A stretch of DNA of 64,000 nucleotides from positions 372,001 to 436,000 of the forward strand of contig JACKJC010000003.1 in the NCBI GenBank assembly GCA_020638195.1. Direction: 5' to 3'. The first letter of the stretch is position 1, and every line of letters begins with the position of its first letter. The notes beneath the pieces are model-generated. The model saw only the letters and a program-made list of their open reading frames with translations, was not told where the DNA came from and made no database searches. Below are positions 34,576-45,046 of this stretch, in pieces. This DNA comes from Methylobacteriaceae bacterium (lineage in GTDB: Bacteria > Pseudomonadota > Alphaproteobacteria > Rhizobiales > Beijerinckiaceae). Position numbers and translations under genes: made by a program.

Positions 34576-35201
34576 GATTTCGCGGCGCCTTCGATCTGCT
34601 CGGCCATGCGCAAGGCGTCTTCGCCGCCATCATCGCGCAAACCCGCGACGACCCCGGCGCGATCGGCCTCGCTGCGATTCTGCGACAGTTTCGCCTTGCC
34701 CTCGATGCGCGCGATCCGCACCTCGACGCCGACAATGCCGCGCACCATGACGTCGAGATAGTCCGAAGGCGCGTCATCCACCTTCCAAGGTTCCTTGCGC
34801 GTCGCCTCGTGCGTGTCGGTCAGATCGCCGACGAGTTCGCGCAGCCAGTCGCGGTCGACGACAGCTCGCATCGCGCCGTGGACATGCACGGCGGAATAAT
34901 TCCAGGTCGGCACGACCTTGCCGGTCTCGCGCTTGGTCGCATACCAGCCGGGCGTCACATAGGCGTCGACATCCTGGAACACGACGAGAGCTTCGCGAGA
35001 ACCGTCGGCCTCGCGCCATTGCGGATTGGCGCGGGCGACATGGGCGCGCAGCACGCCGGCTTCCGCGTCGAGATGGAAGGGCAGGGGATTGGCCATCAGC
35101 CCGCCGGGGCCGTTCGTCACGAGCAGACCGAAGGGGCGCGCGCGGATTAGAGCGAATTGCTCCGCGCGATCCTCGATGCGGAAATGCGGCGGCAGATACA
35201 T
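34572..35201 (-). CDS. PaiB-family FMN-binding regulatory protein
   Basis: 209 residues. Starts MYLPPHFRIEDRAEQFALIR and shows the split-barrel FMN-binding sequence FGLLVTNGPGGLMANPLPFH, VVFQDVDAYVTPGWYATK, VPTWNYSAVHVHG. PaiB-like proteins are annotated as negative regulators of sporulation and protease genes in Bacillus; the proteobacterial role is unclear and an FMN-linked redox or binding function is equally possible. Stop of the TPR gene lies six bases upstream and the ispE start overlaps its stop. Confidence 0.92.
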   Translation of the reverse strand: MYLPPHFRIEDRAEQFALIRARPFGLLVTNGPGGLMANPLPFHLDAEAGVLRAHVARANPQWREADGSREALVVFQDVDAYVTPGWYATKRETGKVVPTWNYSAVHVHGAMRAVVDRDWLRELVGDLTDTHEATRKEPWKVDDAPSDYLDVMVRGIVGVEVRIARIEGKAKLSQNRSEADRAGVVAGLRDDGGEDALRMAEQIEGAAKS

Positions 35202-35207
35202 GCGGCC

Positions 35208-37130
35208 TCAGCCGCCGTTCTTCTTGCCGGCGTCGGCGGCTTCCGACTTTTCGTCGACGATGCCGTTCTTGATCTTCGCGAGAATCTTCTCGAGATCGTC
35301 CGGCTCGGGCTTGAGATCGCGCGCGTGGTTCCACTGGAACTGCGCCTCGAGCTTTCGGCCGACGCGCCAGTAGGCGTCGCCGAGATGATCGTTGATGACC
35401 GGATCGCTCGGTTTGAGATCGACCGCGCGTTCGAGTTCCTTGACCGCTTCATCGTAGCGGCCGAGGCGATAATGCGCCCAGCCCAGGCTGTCGACGATAT
35501 AGCCGTCCTGAGGCCGCAGCGCGACCGCGCGGCGCAGCATCTTGAAGGCTTCGTCCAGGTTCATGTTCTTGTCGACCCAGGAATAGCCGAGATAGTTCAG
35601 AACCAGCGGCTGTTCGGGATAAAGCTCCAGCGCCTTCTTGAAATCGGCTTCCGCGGGCGGCCAGTTCTTCGCGCGCTCGTAGGCGATCCCGCGATAGTAA
35701 TAGAGCGACCAGAGCGCCTTCTCCGGCCCCTTGGAAAGCGCGAGCGCCTTCGTATAGGCGTCGATCGCGCCGGTGAAATCCTTGCGCGAGCGCAGGAGAT
35801 TGCCGAGCGCCGTCTGCGCTTCCGCGTCGTTGGGATGCTCCTTGACGAGATCGGTGAGGATTTTCGTCGCTTCGTCCTTCTTGTCCATCGTCTCGAGCAG
35901 AAGGCCGATCTGGATGTCGGCGTTCACGCGCAGCGGCGACTTCTCGGAGACGGAATCATAGGCGTCGATCGCCTGCTCGTTCTGCTTCAGCCGCTCGTAG
36001 ACGTCTGCCAGCGTCACCAGCGCGAGGCCATTGTTGGGTTCGAGAAAGAGCGAGAGCCTCAGGTAGATCATCGCGGCGAGCTCGTCACCCTGCCGGCCGC
36101 CGACCGCGCCCAGCCCATAGAGCAATTCGGCCGCGCCCTGCTGCGCCGTGCCCACGAAGGGCTCCAGCGTCTTGCCCGCGTTCAGATCGGCGAGGGCGGC
36201 GGTCACGATCGGATGACGCGGCACGATCTGGTCGAAGGCGGCATAGACGCGGATCGCGCCTTCGCGGTCGCCGCTCTTGGAGAGATGGCGCGCATAGGCG
36301 TCGATCAGCCGCAGCGTGTTCTTGTCGGTCGCATAGACCTTCTCGAACCGCTTGGTCGCCTCGTCGGGCTTGCCGGCGACATCGGCGATCAGCGCGGCGT
36401 GATAGTCGCGGAACACGGCGAAAGCCTCGTCGTGCAGCTTGTCGACCAGTGGCAGCGCCTTCGACGTCTGCTTCGATCCGACATAGGTCCAGGCGGTCAG
36501 CAGCGTCGCGGTCAGGTCGCGCTGGCGGCCCGAGCCGCCCTTGGCGAGATAGCGACGCGCCACGCTCCAGCGCTTCTGCTCGATCGCGCGCACGCCGAGC
36601 GCGAGATTGGCGAGGCCGTTGCCGGGATTGGCGCGCGTCAGCCTTTCCGCCAGACCGAAGGCTTCCGGCATGTTGCCGTTCGCCAGCGAGGCGACGAAGG
36701 CCCGCTCCGCAAGTTCCGCATTGTTGGGGTCAGCGCGTAGCGCCTCGCGAAAATAGGTTGAGGCGGCGAGCGTATCCCGCTCGGCGCCGGCGACCAGCGC
36801 CGCCAGATAATTGCCGGCCGGGCTTTCGCCGACCTCGAACGGCGTTGAAACCGCGACGCTTTCGCGCGCTGCGGCCGCCTTCCCGGCCCACAGGGCGACG
36901 AGGGCGCAGCCGGCGACGGCGGCAATCGTGCGCAGCGCGCGGGGCGCGGTAAACTTGGACGGGGCAGGTGAAGGCAAGCGAGGCACTCTCGGTAGGCGTC
37001 CGGGACGCGGAGGCGCGGCCCCGTGGCGGGGCCGACGCGCGGCGCAGAATCTCCTGCGAACATGGCCGTTTTGGGCCGGATCGGCAAGCGCCGGACCGAA
37101 CGGCTGGACAGCGCGCCCGGCAGTCCCCAT
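35208..37130 (-). CDS. Exported tetratricopeptide-repeat protein
   Basis: 640 residues if started at the ATG at 37130; a GTG at 36986 just before the signal peptide is an alternative and no good ribosome site decides it. A hydrophobic signal RTIAAVAGCALVALWAGKAAA is followed by about 12-14 TPR units (for example YLAALVAGAERDTLAASTYF, AEADFKKALELYPEQPLVLN, DEAVKELERAVDLKPSDPVI). Such large exported TPR proteins act as scaffolds at the cell envelope; no partner is known here. First gene of the TPR-PaiB-ispE run. Confidence 0.88.
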   Translation of the reverse strand: MGTAGRAVQPFGPALADPAQNGHVRRRFCAARRPRHGAAPPRPGRLPRVPRLPSPAPSKFTAPRALRTIAAVAGCALVALWAGKAAAARESVAVSTPFEVGESPAGNYLAALVAGAERDTLAASTYFREALRADPNNAELAERAFVASLANGNMPEAFGLAERLTRANPGNGLANLALGVRAIEQKRWSVARRYLAKGGSGRQRDLTATLLTAWTYVGSKQTSKALPLVDKLHDEAFAVFRDYHAALIADVAGKPDEATKRFEKVYATDKNTLRLIDAYARHLSKSGDREGAIRVYAAFDQIVPRHPIVTAALADLNAGKTLEPFVGTAQQGAAELLYGLGAVGGRQGDELAAMIYLRLSLFLEPNNGLALVTLADVYERLKQNEQAIDAYDSVSEKSPLRVNADIQIGLLLETMDKKDEATKILTDLVKEHPNDAEAQTALGNLLRSRKDFTGAIDAYTKALALSKGPEKALWSLYYYRGIAYERAKNWPPAEADFKKALELYPEQPLVLNYLGYSWVDKNMNLDEAFKMLRRAVALRPQDGYIVDSLGWAHYRLGRYDEAVKELERAVDLKPSDPVINDHLGDAYWRVGRKLEAQFQWNHARDLKPEPDDLEKILAKIKNGIVDEKSEAADAGKKNGG

Positions 37131-37155
37131 GTCATGGCGTCGCAGGAGCAAGACC

Positions 37156-37473
37156 TTGGCCCAACCGATCGTCGTCACCGTCTCCCATTCGCTCGGCGCC
37201 GCCGAGGCGCAGCGTCGCATTGCGCGCGGACTCGAGAAGGGCCAGACCGAACTTTCGAGCGTCTTTTCGGCCTTCGAGGCCGACTGGAAGGCCAATCACG
37301 CCGACCTGCGCCTCGTCGCCCTGCATCAGCAGGTCACGGCGGCGCTCGATGTCTTCGACGATGTCGTGCGCGTGGAAGTCAGCCTGCCGTGGTATCTCTC
37401 GGCCTTGCAGGACAAGATCGCCGGCGTGCTGAAGCGCCAGAGCGAGAAGGCTTTGCAGATCGGGCAGGGGTAG
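37156..37473 (+). CDS. Polyhydroxyalkanoic acid system small protein (PHA_gran_rgn family)
   Basis: 105 residues from a TTG at 37156 with AGGAG seven bases upstream. The sequence AQPIVVTVSHSLGAAEAQRR, followed by a short variable part, VTAALDVFDDVVRVEVSLPW and LSALQDKIAGVLKRQ matches the small family linked to polyhydroxyalkanoate granules. It probably associates with granules or regulates their formation; direct evidence is thin. Other PHA genes are not in the window. Divergent from the TPR gene and convergent with the sleB-like gene (6 bp apart). Confidence 0.8.
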   Translation: MAQPIVVTVSHSLGAAEAQRRIARGLEKGQTELSSVFSAFEADWKANHADLRLVALHQQVTAALDVFDDVVRVEVSLPWYLSALQDKIAGVLKRQSEKALQIGQG

Positions 37474-37479
37474 GAGCCG

Positions 37480-38724
37480 CTAAGTCTGCCCCGGCTTCAG
37501 CCGATAGAAAATGTGCTTGCCGATCACGTCCATCTTCTTCAGGTGCCGCGCCCAGCGCGGCCGCACGTAATTGGCGTGGTAATGCGTGGAGGCGCCGACA
37601 TCCGCGATCCAGGTCTTGCCGTCGAGCACTTCCTCCGCGATTCGCGACGCCGTGCCCCAGGAGTCCTGGTCGGTGATGCGCAGCGACTTGCCCTCGCAGG
37701 CGAAGGAGAACTGGCAGGCCTTGTAGCGGTGGCGGTTCTGGAACACGACGCCGCAGATCGTGTTGGGATAGAGGCCCGAGCCGACGCGGTTGAGGATGAC
37801 CTGCGCGACGGCGGCCTGACCGTCCTCCGGCTCGCTGCGCGATTCGAAATAGATCGCCTGCGCGAGGCACTTCTTTTCCGACTCGAGCCGATTGCGGCCG
37901 ACGAGCGCGAGATAGTCCGGCCGACCGTCGGGCGCGCGCGAGACGACTGTCGTGTTGGGCCGCGCCTTCGCGACGCGCGGGGCGCCGGGCGCCGCGACGA
38001 TCTCGACCGGCGTGGAATCTGCCGGCGCGGGCGTTGTCGAGCCCAGCGCATAGGCGCGCGGCACGACGGGCGTCGCGCCCTGCGCATTGCGCGCGGCGAC
38101 GACGGCCGGACGCACGGTGATGACGGAGCCGCCCTGCGTCGGCGAGGTTCCGCCGCCGCCGGGCGAGGGCGCGGTCACCGGCGCGTCGTCGGCGTCCCAC
38201 GGCTCGAATTTCGCGACGGAATCAGGGCCCGTCGCCTCGCCGTCGAACGGCTGGAAGGTGGAGGCAAGCCCGCTTTCGTCGATATGGAACATCAGGTCCG
38301 CGGCGCGCAGCTGCTGGAGCCCGCCGGGCTTGTTCATGCGCGTCTCGAAGGAGGGACGCAGCGCGACGAAAGGGTCGCTCTTGGTTGAGCGAACGATCAT
38401 CGGGAAATGGCCGGGACGCGGCTTTAGTTTCGCTCGCGGCGTGAGTTCGTCGGGCGTCGAATGGAATTCGGCGCTCGGCCCGATGGCGAGCCGCGCCTCG
38501 CGCAAAATGCCGCGCCGCGAGCCGAAGGAGCCGAGATTGCCCGACAGGGCGGAGGAAGGCACGAGATCGCGCGGCTGCAGCGCGGCGCGCGCCTCGATCG
38601 GCGCCAGCGACGCGCCGGACGCGAAATCCTGGCCCGCGTCGGCGGTGATGGACACGAGAAGCCCCATGCCCAGGCACCACGGCGCGACCACGCCCAACGC
38701 CCAACCAATTCGCGAACGACCCAT
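37480..38724 (-). CDS. SleB-type cell wall hydrolase
   Basis: 414 residues from the ATG at 38724 (MGRSRIGWALGVVAP); ATGs at 38748 and 38817 are possible. A signal or anchor helix WALGVVAPWCLGMGLLVSI is followed by a long proline/alanine-rich low-complexity region, and the C-terminal 140 residues form the SleB hydrolase_2 domain: CLAQAIYFESRSEPEDGQAA, QVILNRVGSGLYPNTICGVV, CQFSFACEGKS. The glutamate in YFESRSE is the presumed catalytic residue. Acts on periplasmic peptidoglycan. No spores are implied; the fold is common in Rhizobiales. Confidence 0.9.
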   Translation of the reverse strand: MGRSRIGWALGVVAPWCLGMGLLVSITADAGQDFASGASLAPIEARAALQPRDLVPSSALSGNLGSFGSRRGILREARLAIGPSAEFHSTPDELTPRAKLKPRPGHFPMIVRSTKSDPFVALRPSFETRMNKPGGLQQLRAADLMFHIDESGLASTFQPFDGEATGPDSVAKFEPWDADDAPVTAPSPGGGGTSPTQGGSVITVRPAVVAARNAQGATPVVPRAYALGSTTPAPADSTPVEIVAAPGAPRVAKARPNTTVVSRAPDGRPDYLALVGRNRLESEKKCLAQAIYFESRSEPEDGQAAVAQVILNRVGSGLYPNTICGVVFQNRHRYKACQFSFACEGKSLRITDQDSWGTASRIAEEVLDGKTWIADVGASTHYHANYVRPRWARHLKKMDVIGKHIFYRLKPGQT

Positions 38725-38897
38725 ACGCTTGCCGCCTGTACGTCGCATCCACGCGTCGTGACGCTTGCCGTTGATGGGCGTGCGGCCCGCGGCGCGAAAA
38801 CCACAGGCAAGGCGCACGCCCCGCTCTTCAAAGGTTATCGGGCATTAGGCTTGAGGGAGCGTTTATGCGGGGTTCGCGGCGTCTGCCCCAAAATGGG

Positions 38898-40097
38898 TCA
38901 GCTCGCCGGCGCGCTCAGGTCGGCGAAGCGCTCGCGCACGGCCGCCGCGACTGCTTTCAAGGCGGCCTCGGCGCGCGCATTTTCCTCGGGCGTTTCGATC
39001 TTCACCTCGAAATGATGGGCGCGCGCGAGCGTGACGGATTTCTCGAAGGCTTCGAGGCCGGCGGCCGCCATCCTGTCGGCTGCGCGCGGAATCCAGCGAC
39101 GGCGCAGGCTTTGCGCGACATTAGCGGCGCGTAGCGCGCGCAGGCGCGGATCGATCCGCACGTCTTCCTGCGTTCCGAACCATGCGGGACCCGACAGGTG
39201 AAGAAAGACGGAGCGAAAGAAGGGACGCATGTCGCCGCGTCCCTGCGTGAGCGATGCCGCCGTGCGCACGCTTTCGTCCAGCAATTGCCGCCCCCAGTCG
39301 CCGGCGAAAGCCTGATGCGCGACCAGCGCGCTCCAGAGCTCCCGCTCCTGCCTGAGCGAACGCGCCAGTAGCGCCTCGTCTATGCCGAGCAGCCAGCCGA
39401 CGTAGCGCCACAGATGTTGCAGCGCCTCGTTCTCGCCTTCGCTGAAACGCACGCCCAGTCGCGCGAACGAGCGCAGATTGAGATAGGAGAACAGGCTCAG
39501 CGTCATCGCCAGCATCGTCTGGTCGATCGGCTCGCCGACGAAATCGCGCGAAAAATCCGACATGCGTTTCAGCCATGCGCGGATCGAGGCATGCAGCAGG
39601 CGCACGCGCAGCGTCGTCTCGTACCCGAGCGCGCCCTGGTCGAGCCCGCCTGGCTGGAGGATGGCGCCGATGAAGGCGCCGGTCTCGCTGATGCGCGTCG
39701 CGGGATTGGCGCCGAGCCGCCCGGTGGCGCGGGTGACCAGTGTGGCGCGGACGAAGACGCCGCCCGAAAACAGCGAATGCATCAACGAGAGGCGCGACAG
39801 CGCGACGAAGCCGAGCATGACGTTCTGCCCTGCGGCAATCGCCTTGGCGTCGAGCCAGTCAGGCGGCCTCGCGACCGCCTCCACGAAGGCGTACGCAGCG
39901 GGATCGCCTTCGGCCGCCAGCGCACGCACCGCCCCGAGCTTGTCGGCGGCGCGGTCGTAATTGCGTTCGTGCAGCGCGGCCACGGCGCGATCGGCCAGCG
40001 GATCGCCGGCGAACATCATGCGATCGAGCAGCGCTTTCGTATAGCGCGCGCTGTGGGTCGCGTTGGTGGGTTCGATGAGGTCTGTGAGGTCGCGCAT
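38898..40097 (-). CDS. MpaB/DUF2236-family oxygenase-like protein
   Basis: 399 residues. The sequence NATHSARYTKALLDRMMFAG, LSRLSLMHSLFSGGVFVRAT, VTRATGRLGANPATRISETG, and the helix-rich C-terminal half match the DUF2236/MpaB family, relatives of latex-clearing protein and ER-bound oxygenases that use a b-type heme or di-iron-like site. Candidate ligand histidines occur in AYFVEA-free regions, so I do not assign residues. No signal peptide. It is divergent from the CoA transferase gene, 108 bp apart. Function unknown. Confidence 0.82.
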   Translation of the reverse strand: MRDLTDLIEPTNATHSARYTKALLDRMMFAGDPLADRAVAALHERNYDRAADKLGAVRALAAEGDPAAYAFVEAVARPPDWLDAKAIAAGQNVMLGFVALSRLSLMHSLFSGGVFVRATLVTRATGRLGANPATRISETGAFIGAILQPGGLDQGALGYETTLRVRLLHASIRAWLKRMSDFSRDFVGEPIDQTMLAMTLSLFSYLNLRSFARLGVRFSEGENEALQHLWRYVGWLLGIDEALLARSLRQERELWSALVAHQAFAGDWGRQLLDESVRTAASLTQGRGDMRPFFRSVFLHLSGPAWFGTQEDVRIDPRLRALRAANVAQSLRRRWIPRAADRMAAAGLEAFEKSVTLARAHHFEVKIETPEENARAEAALKAVAAAVRERFADLSAPAS

Positions 40098-40205
40098 GTC
40101 TTGCCCGGGGCGCGGTCAGACTGGCCCGGCGACGCGTGCGCGTAAAGTCCGGTCTCGCATGACCCGCCTCGCCTGATAGACTGCTGCGCAAGACGGGAGG
40201 ATTTC

Positions 40206-41424
<1,219 letters not shown>

Positions 41425-41438
<14 letters not shown>

Positions 41439-42231
41439 CGACGAGCGCGCGCATGCGTCCCGCGATCGCGCCCGATCCGAATTTGGCGGCGAGCGCGGCG
41501 GCCACGGCCTCCGTAGCTTCGTCCAGCCGGCTCGCGTCGCGCGTGTCGATCTCGTTGCGCAGCGGCGTGCCCTGGCAGATGCCGATCGCCGCCGCGCGCG
41601 GGCTCGGCGCGCGGTCCGTCTTTTCCACCGTCTCGATTTCCGTATTGGCGAAACCCGCCTTCACCAACGTGGCGCGGATATCGCCAGCGTCGTTGTAACC
41701 GTATGGCAGGCGCTCGAAGAAGGTCGGCGGATCCTCCGGAAAGACCGCCGCCAGCGCCTGGGTCGCGACGAGCGCGAACACATTCGCATCCAGCGTGTCC
41801 CAGACATTGAAGATGTAGAGGCCGCCCGGTTTGAGAACACGGCGCGCCTCTGCGAACCCTTTTGCCTTGTCGGGCAGGAACATCACGCCGAACTGGCAGA
41901 CGACGGCGTCGAATTCCTTGTCGTCGAAGGGCAAGGCGGATGCGTCGGCGACCCGCCATTCGATCCTGCGATCGGCGAGGCGGGAAGCCGAGACATCGAG
42001 CATAGGCCCGTTCAGGTCCGTCGCCACGATGGAGACAGCCGGCGGTAGCGCGCGCGCCATCGCACGTGTCGCGGCGCCGGAGCCGGCGGCGATTTCCAGC
42101 ACCCGTCCTCGCATTACGCCGCTCAGGCGTCGCACGAGGTCTTCGGCATAGGGCGCAAACCAGATCGGCACGAGATATTCGTCGTAGATGGCCGGGATCG
42201 AACCGGTGAACGCCTTGTCGCCGCTTGCCAT
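41425..42231 (-). CDS. Class I SAM-dependent methyltransferase (UbiE-like)
   Basis: 268 residues from the ATG at 42231 with GGGAG eight bases upstream; other ATGs at 42252 and 42261 are possible. Motif I VLEIAAGSGAATRAMAR, motif II-like VSIVATDLNGPMLDVSASR, and ADASALPFDDKEFDAVVCQF then VLKPGGLYIFNVWD, in the order of small-molecule methyltransferases. The frame opens well upstream without homology. Substrate unknown. Confidence 0.88.
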
Positions 42232-42427
42232 GCCCTGCGCTCCCGTCTGCATGCGCCCCATGCCTGCTTGCACATAGGTCAGTCCGTCCGCGGGTCGAGC
42301 GGCGCCGGGCGTGCGGGCGCACACATTCTTCCGGCGGGAATTCGGGCCTTCTGCCGCCGGGCGGTTGGCGCCTCGTCGACAAAGGATCTGTACGCGGGCG
42401 CCGCGGCAGGCAGATACGGTGGGTGCA

Positions 42428-42787
42428 ATGAAAATCGTCGCAAGCGTCCTGATGTTCATCCCGATCATTCTGGCGGTCGCCTTTGCGAGCCTGGCGCTTG
42501 CCAGCGCCGCCCGCGCGGAAACTTTCACGGCCTGCTCGGTCAAGCCGACGAAGGACGGTTTCGTAGCGCTGCGCGCGCGGCCCTCCCACGACGCGCCCGT
42601 CGTTGCGAAGATGCTGCCGGAGCAGATCGTCGTGCTCGATCTCAAGAACTACAATTATGTACGCTCGGGCGGATGGATCAGCCTGTCGTGGTTCCCCGGC
42701 GAAGCCATGCCCAATCCCGGCGAGGACGGTTCCGACAAGATCAGGCGCGGCTGGGCGAGCTACGAGCTGATCGACGACTGCGGCTGA
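42428..42787 (+). CDS. Exported SH3-like domain protein
   Basis: 119 residues starting MKIVASVLMFIPIILAVAFA, a signal peptide ending around ASAARAE. The mature part FVALRARPSHDAPVVAKMLP, EQIVVLDLKNYNYVRSGGWI, SLSWF is a bacterial SH3 (SH3_3) pattern; two cysteines (CSVKP near the start and the penultimate DDCG) could pair. Probably periplasmic, perhaps peptidoglycan-binding. It abuts the convergent isochorismatase-like gene with no gap. Confidence 0.82.
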   Translation: MKIVASVLMFIPIILAVAFASLALASAARAETFTACSVKPTKDGFVALRARPSHDAPVVAKMLPEQIVVLDLKNYNYVRSGGWISLSWFPGEAMPNPGEDGSDKIRRGWASYELIDDCG

Positions 42788-43321
42788 TCATTTCACCAGC
42801 GCCGAAATCTCCTTGAAGCGCGGATGTTTCGCGTCGCGCACCCATTCGAACAGGACCATTTCCGTCGTGACCAGCGCGGCGCCGGCGCGCGCCATGCGCT
42901 GCAATGCAAAGCGCTTGCTCTGCGCCTTGCGCGAGCCCACGGCGTCCGCGACGACGAAGACCTTGCGGCCCGCTTCGATCAGCCCCAGCACGGTCTGCAG
43001 CACGCAGATATGCGCTTCGCAACCCGTGACGACGAGCGCATGCGTCTCGGGCAGCCGGTCGAGAAAACCCGGCGCGCGCGTGGAATCGAAGCTCGTCTTC
43101 TCGACGAGCGCCGCGGCCGGCGGCGCGAGCTCCGGAACCATATGCCCGAGCCCCTTGGGATATTGCTCCGTATAGAGCGTCGGCACGTCCAGAATCTCGG
43201 CGCCGCGCACCAGGCGCCGCGCATTGGCGATCGCTTCGCCCGCGCCCTCGATCGCCGGCGTCAGTCGGGCCTGGAAGTCGATGACCAGCAGGGTCGAGGC
43301 CTGCGCCTGAAGCATGAGCAT
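42788..43321 (-). CDS. Isochorismatase-family cysteine hydrolase
   Basis: 177 residues. The triad is visible as D15 (LLVIDFQARL), K75 (VEKTSFD) and C106 (EAHICVLQT). TGCEAHICV with this spacing is seen in YcaC-like and isochorismatase-like hydrolases. Cytoplasmic; substrate unknown. It lies divergent from the 4-hydroxybutyryl-CoA dehydratase-like gene, 108 bp apart, and ends next to the SH3 protein gene. Confidence 0.92.
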   Translation of the reverse strand: MLMLQAQASTLLVIDFQARLTPAIEGAGEAIANARRLVRGAEILDVPTLYTEQYPKGLGHMVPELAPPAAALVEKTSFDSTRAPGFLDRLPETHALVVTGCEAHICVLQTVLGLIEAGRKVFVVADAVGSRKAQSKRFALQRMARAGAALVTTEMVLFEWVRDAKHPRFKEISALVK

Positions 43322-43429
43322 GGCGTTGTTCCTCTTCGTGCGCCTGACGCTTCCGCGCGATTGACTTCGTTCTAGCCCCGCCCGATTCTTTCAACAAGAC
43401 GAGCGGCAAGAGGCCGAGAGGAACACGCC

Positions 43430-44947
43430 ATGCTGATGAACGCCGCCGATTATCGGGAATCGCTGCGGGCATATAGCCCGCGCGTCTTCATCGAAGGACG
43501 GCAGATCGACAGCGTCGCCGACGAGCCTTTGCTCGCGCCGGGCGTCGCGGGCGTCGGCGTCACCTACGACTTCGCGCATGTCGAGGCGCATCGAAAGCTG
43601 ATGACGGCGACGCAGCCGACATCGGGCAAGACCGTCAATCGCATGGTTCATGTCAGCGAGAACTCCGCCGATCTTCTCGCCAAACTCGAAGCCGTGCGCC
43701 TCGTCTGCAAGACGTCGGGCTGCGCGCAGCGCTATCTCACGCACGATGCGTTGAACGGCATTTATCAGGCGACCCGTCGCGCCGACGATGCGTATGCAAC
43801 GGACTACAGCCAGCGCTTTCTGAACTATCTCCATGAGGTCCAGGGCAAGGACCTCACGCTCGGCGTCGCCATGACAGACGCGAAGGGCGACCGCTCGCTC
43901 CGGCCCGGCAAGCAGCAGAACCGCGACGTCTATGTGCACATCAAGGAGCGCCGGAAGGATGGCGTGATCATTCGCGGGACGAAAGCGATCGTCACCGGCG
44001 CGCCCTACATGCACGAATTTCTTGTCATGCCATGCCGCACGCATACGGCGGAGGATTCCGACTTCGCCATCTGCTGCGCCGTGCCGGTCGATGCGCCGGG
44101 CGTCACCATCGTCGCCAAACGCGCGGGACGTCCGGGCGATGCGGGGGCAAGATTCTCCGCCAAATACGGCCAGTCCGTCGGCGTCGTCATCTTCGACGAC
44201 GTCTTCGTGCCGCACGAGCGCGTGTTCATGGCGGGCGAGACGGAGGAGGCGGGCTTTCTCACGACATCCTACGCCACGCACCACCGCCATTCCTGCATCG
44301 GCGCGCGCGCCGGCTTCGGCGATCTCCTGATCGGCGCGGGGGCGCACATGATCGAAGCCAACGGGCTCGACGCCGATCGCCATGCGCATATCCGCGAGGC
44401 GATGGTCGACCTCATCACCATCGTCGAGAGTTTCTTCGCCTGCGGCATTGCTGCTTCTGTCTATTGTACGCAGGATGCGACCGGCTCGGTCATGCCGGAT
44501 GCGGTCTTCTCCAATATCGGGAAGCTGTTGCTGGCGACGAAAATCTACGACATGCACAAGCTCGCCCACTACGTTTCGGGCGGGCTGGTCGTGGCGCTGC
44601 CGGGACCGGAAGAAGATCACAATCCCGAAACGGCCGCCTCTCTCGCCGCCGTGCTCGGCGGTCGCGCCGACATTCCCGCGGAAAAGCGCATGGAAATGGC
44701 GCGTCTCATTGGCGATCTCACCGTATCCGATCAGGCGGGCTGGATGTCGGTGATCTCGCTGCACGGCGGCGGTTCGCCAGAGGCGATGAAACGCGAAATC
44801 TGGCGCAATTATCCCGTGCAGGAAAAGAAGGACCTGATCGACGCGCTCTTGGATCGCGGCGTGCTGGACACGGGCGAACGGGTATCGAAACAGCCGGGCC
44901 GGTGTTGCGCGCAAGGTTGCGAGACGCCGAGCGAGGCGGCGGAGTAG
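43430..44947 (+). CDS. 4-hydroxybutyryl-CoA dehydratase / HpaB-family flavoprotein, incomplete Fe-S ligand set
   Basis: 505 residues. The sequence along its length follows AbfD and HpaB (acyl-CoA dehydrogenase-like fold with FAD): TDAKGDRSLRPGKQQNRDVY, IIRGTKAIVTGAPYMHEFLV, then YATHHRHSCIGARAGFGDLL. In AbfD the 4Fe-4S cluster is held by C99, C103, H292 and C299. By eye these align here with C98, Y102, H285 and A292, so two ligands seem lost, although C93 and C289 lie close by. Flavin hydroxylase activity or a changed cluster are both possible. Tail is cysteine-rich (GRCCAQGCE). A palindromic repeat follows its stop. Confidence 0.85.
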   Translation: MLMNAADYRESLRAYSPRVFIEGRQIDSVADEPLLAPGVAGVGVTYDFAHVEAHRKLMTATQPTSGKTVNRMVHVSENSADLLAKLEAVRLVCKTSGCAQRYLTHDALNGIYQATRRADDAYATDYSQRFLNYLHEVQGKDLTLGVAMTDAKGDRSLRPGKQQNRDVYVHIKERRKDGVIIRGTKAIVTGAPYMHEFLVMPCRTHTAEDSDFAICCAVPVDAPGVTIVAKRAGRPGDAGARFSAKYGQSVGVVIFDDVFVPHERVFMAGETEEAGFLTTSYATHHRHSCIGARAGFGDLLIGAGAHMIEANGLDADRHAHIREAMVDLITIVESFFACGIAASVYCTQDATGSVMPDAVFSNIGKLLLATKIYDMHKLAHYVSGGLVVALPGPEEDHNPETAASLAAVLGGRADIPAEKRMEMARLIGDLTVSDQAGWMSVISLHGGGSPEAMKREIWRNYPVQEKKDLIDALLDRGVLDTGERVSKQPGRCCAQGCETPSEAAE

Positions 44948-44953
44948 CCAGTT

Positions 44954-45032
44954 GTCATTGCGAGAAGCGTAGCGACGAAGCAATCCAGAGCCATGACCCG
45001 GCTCTGGATTGCTTCGCTTCGCTCGCAATGAC
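44954..45032. repeat. Palindromic intergenic repeat (family B), copy 2
   Basis: GTCATTGCGAGAAGCGTAGC and its continuation GACGAAGCAATCCAGAG pair with CTCTGGATTGCTTCGCTTCG and CTCGCAATGAC; the centre is GAGCC-ATGACCC-GGCTC. It lacks the extra inner block of the copy at 33507-33625. It sits between the 3' ends of two convergent genes and may terminate both. Confidence 0.9.
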
Positions 45033-45046
45033 GGGGGAACTAGCCC

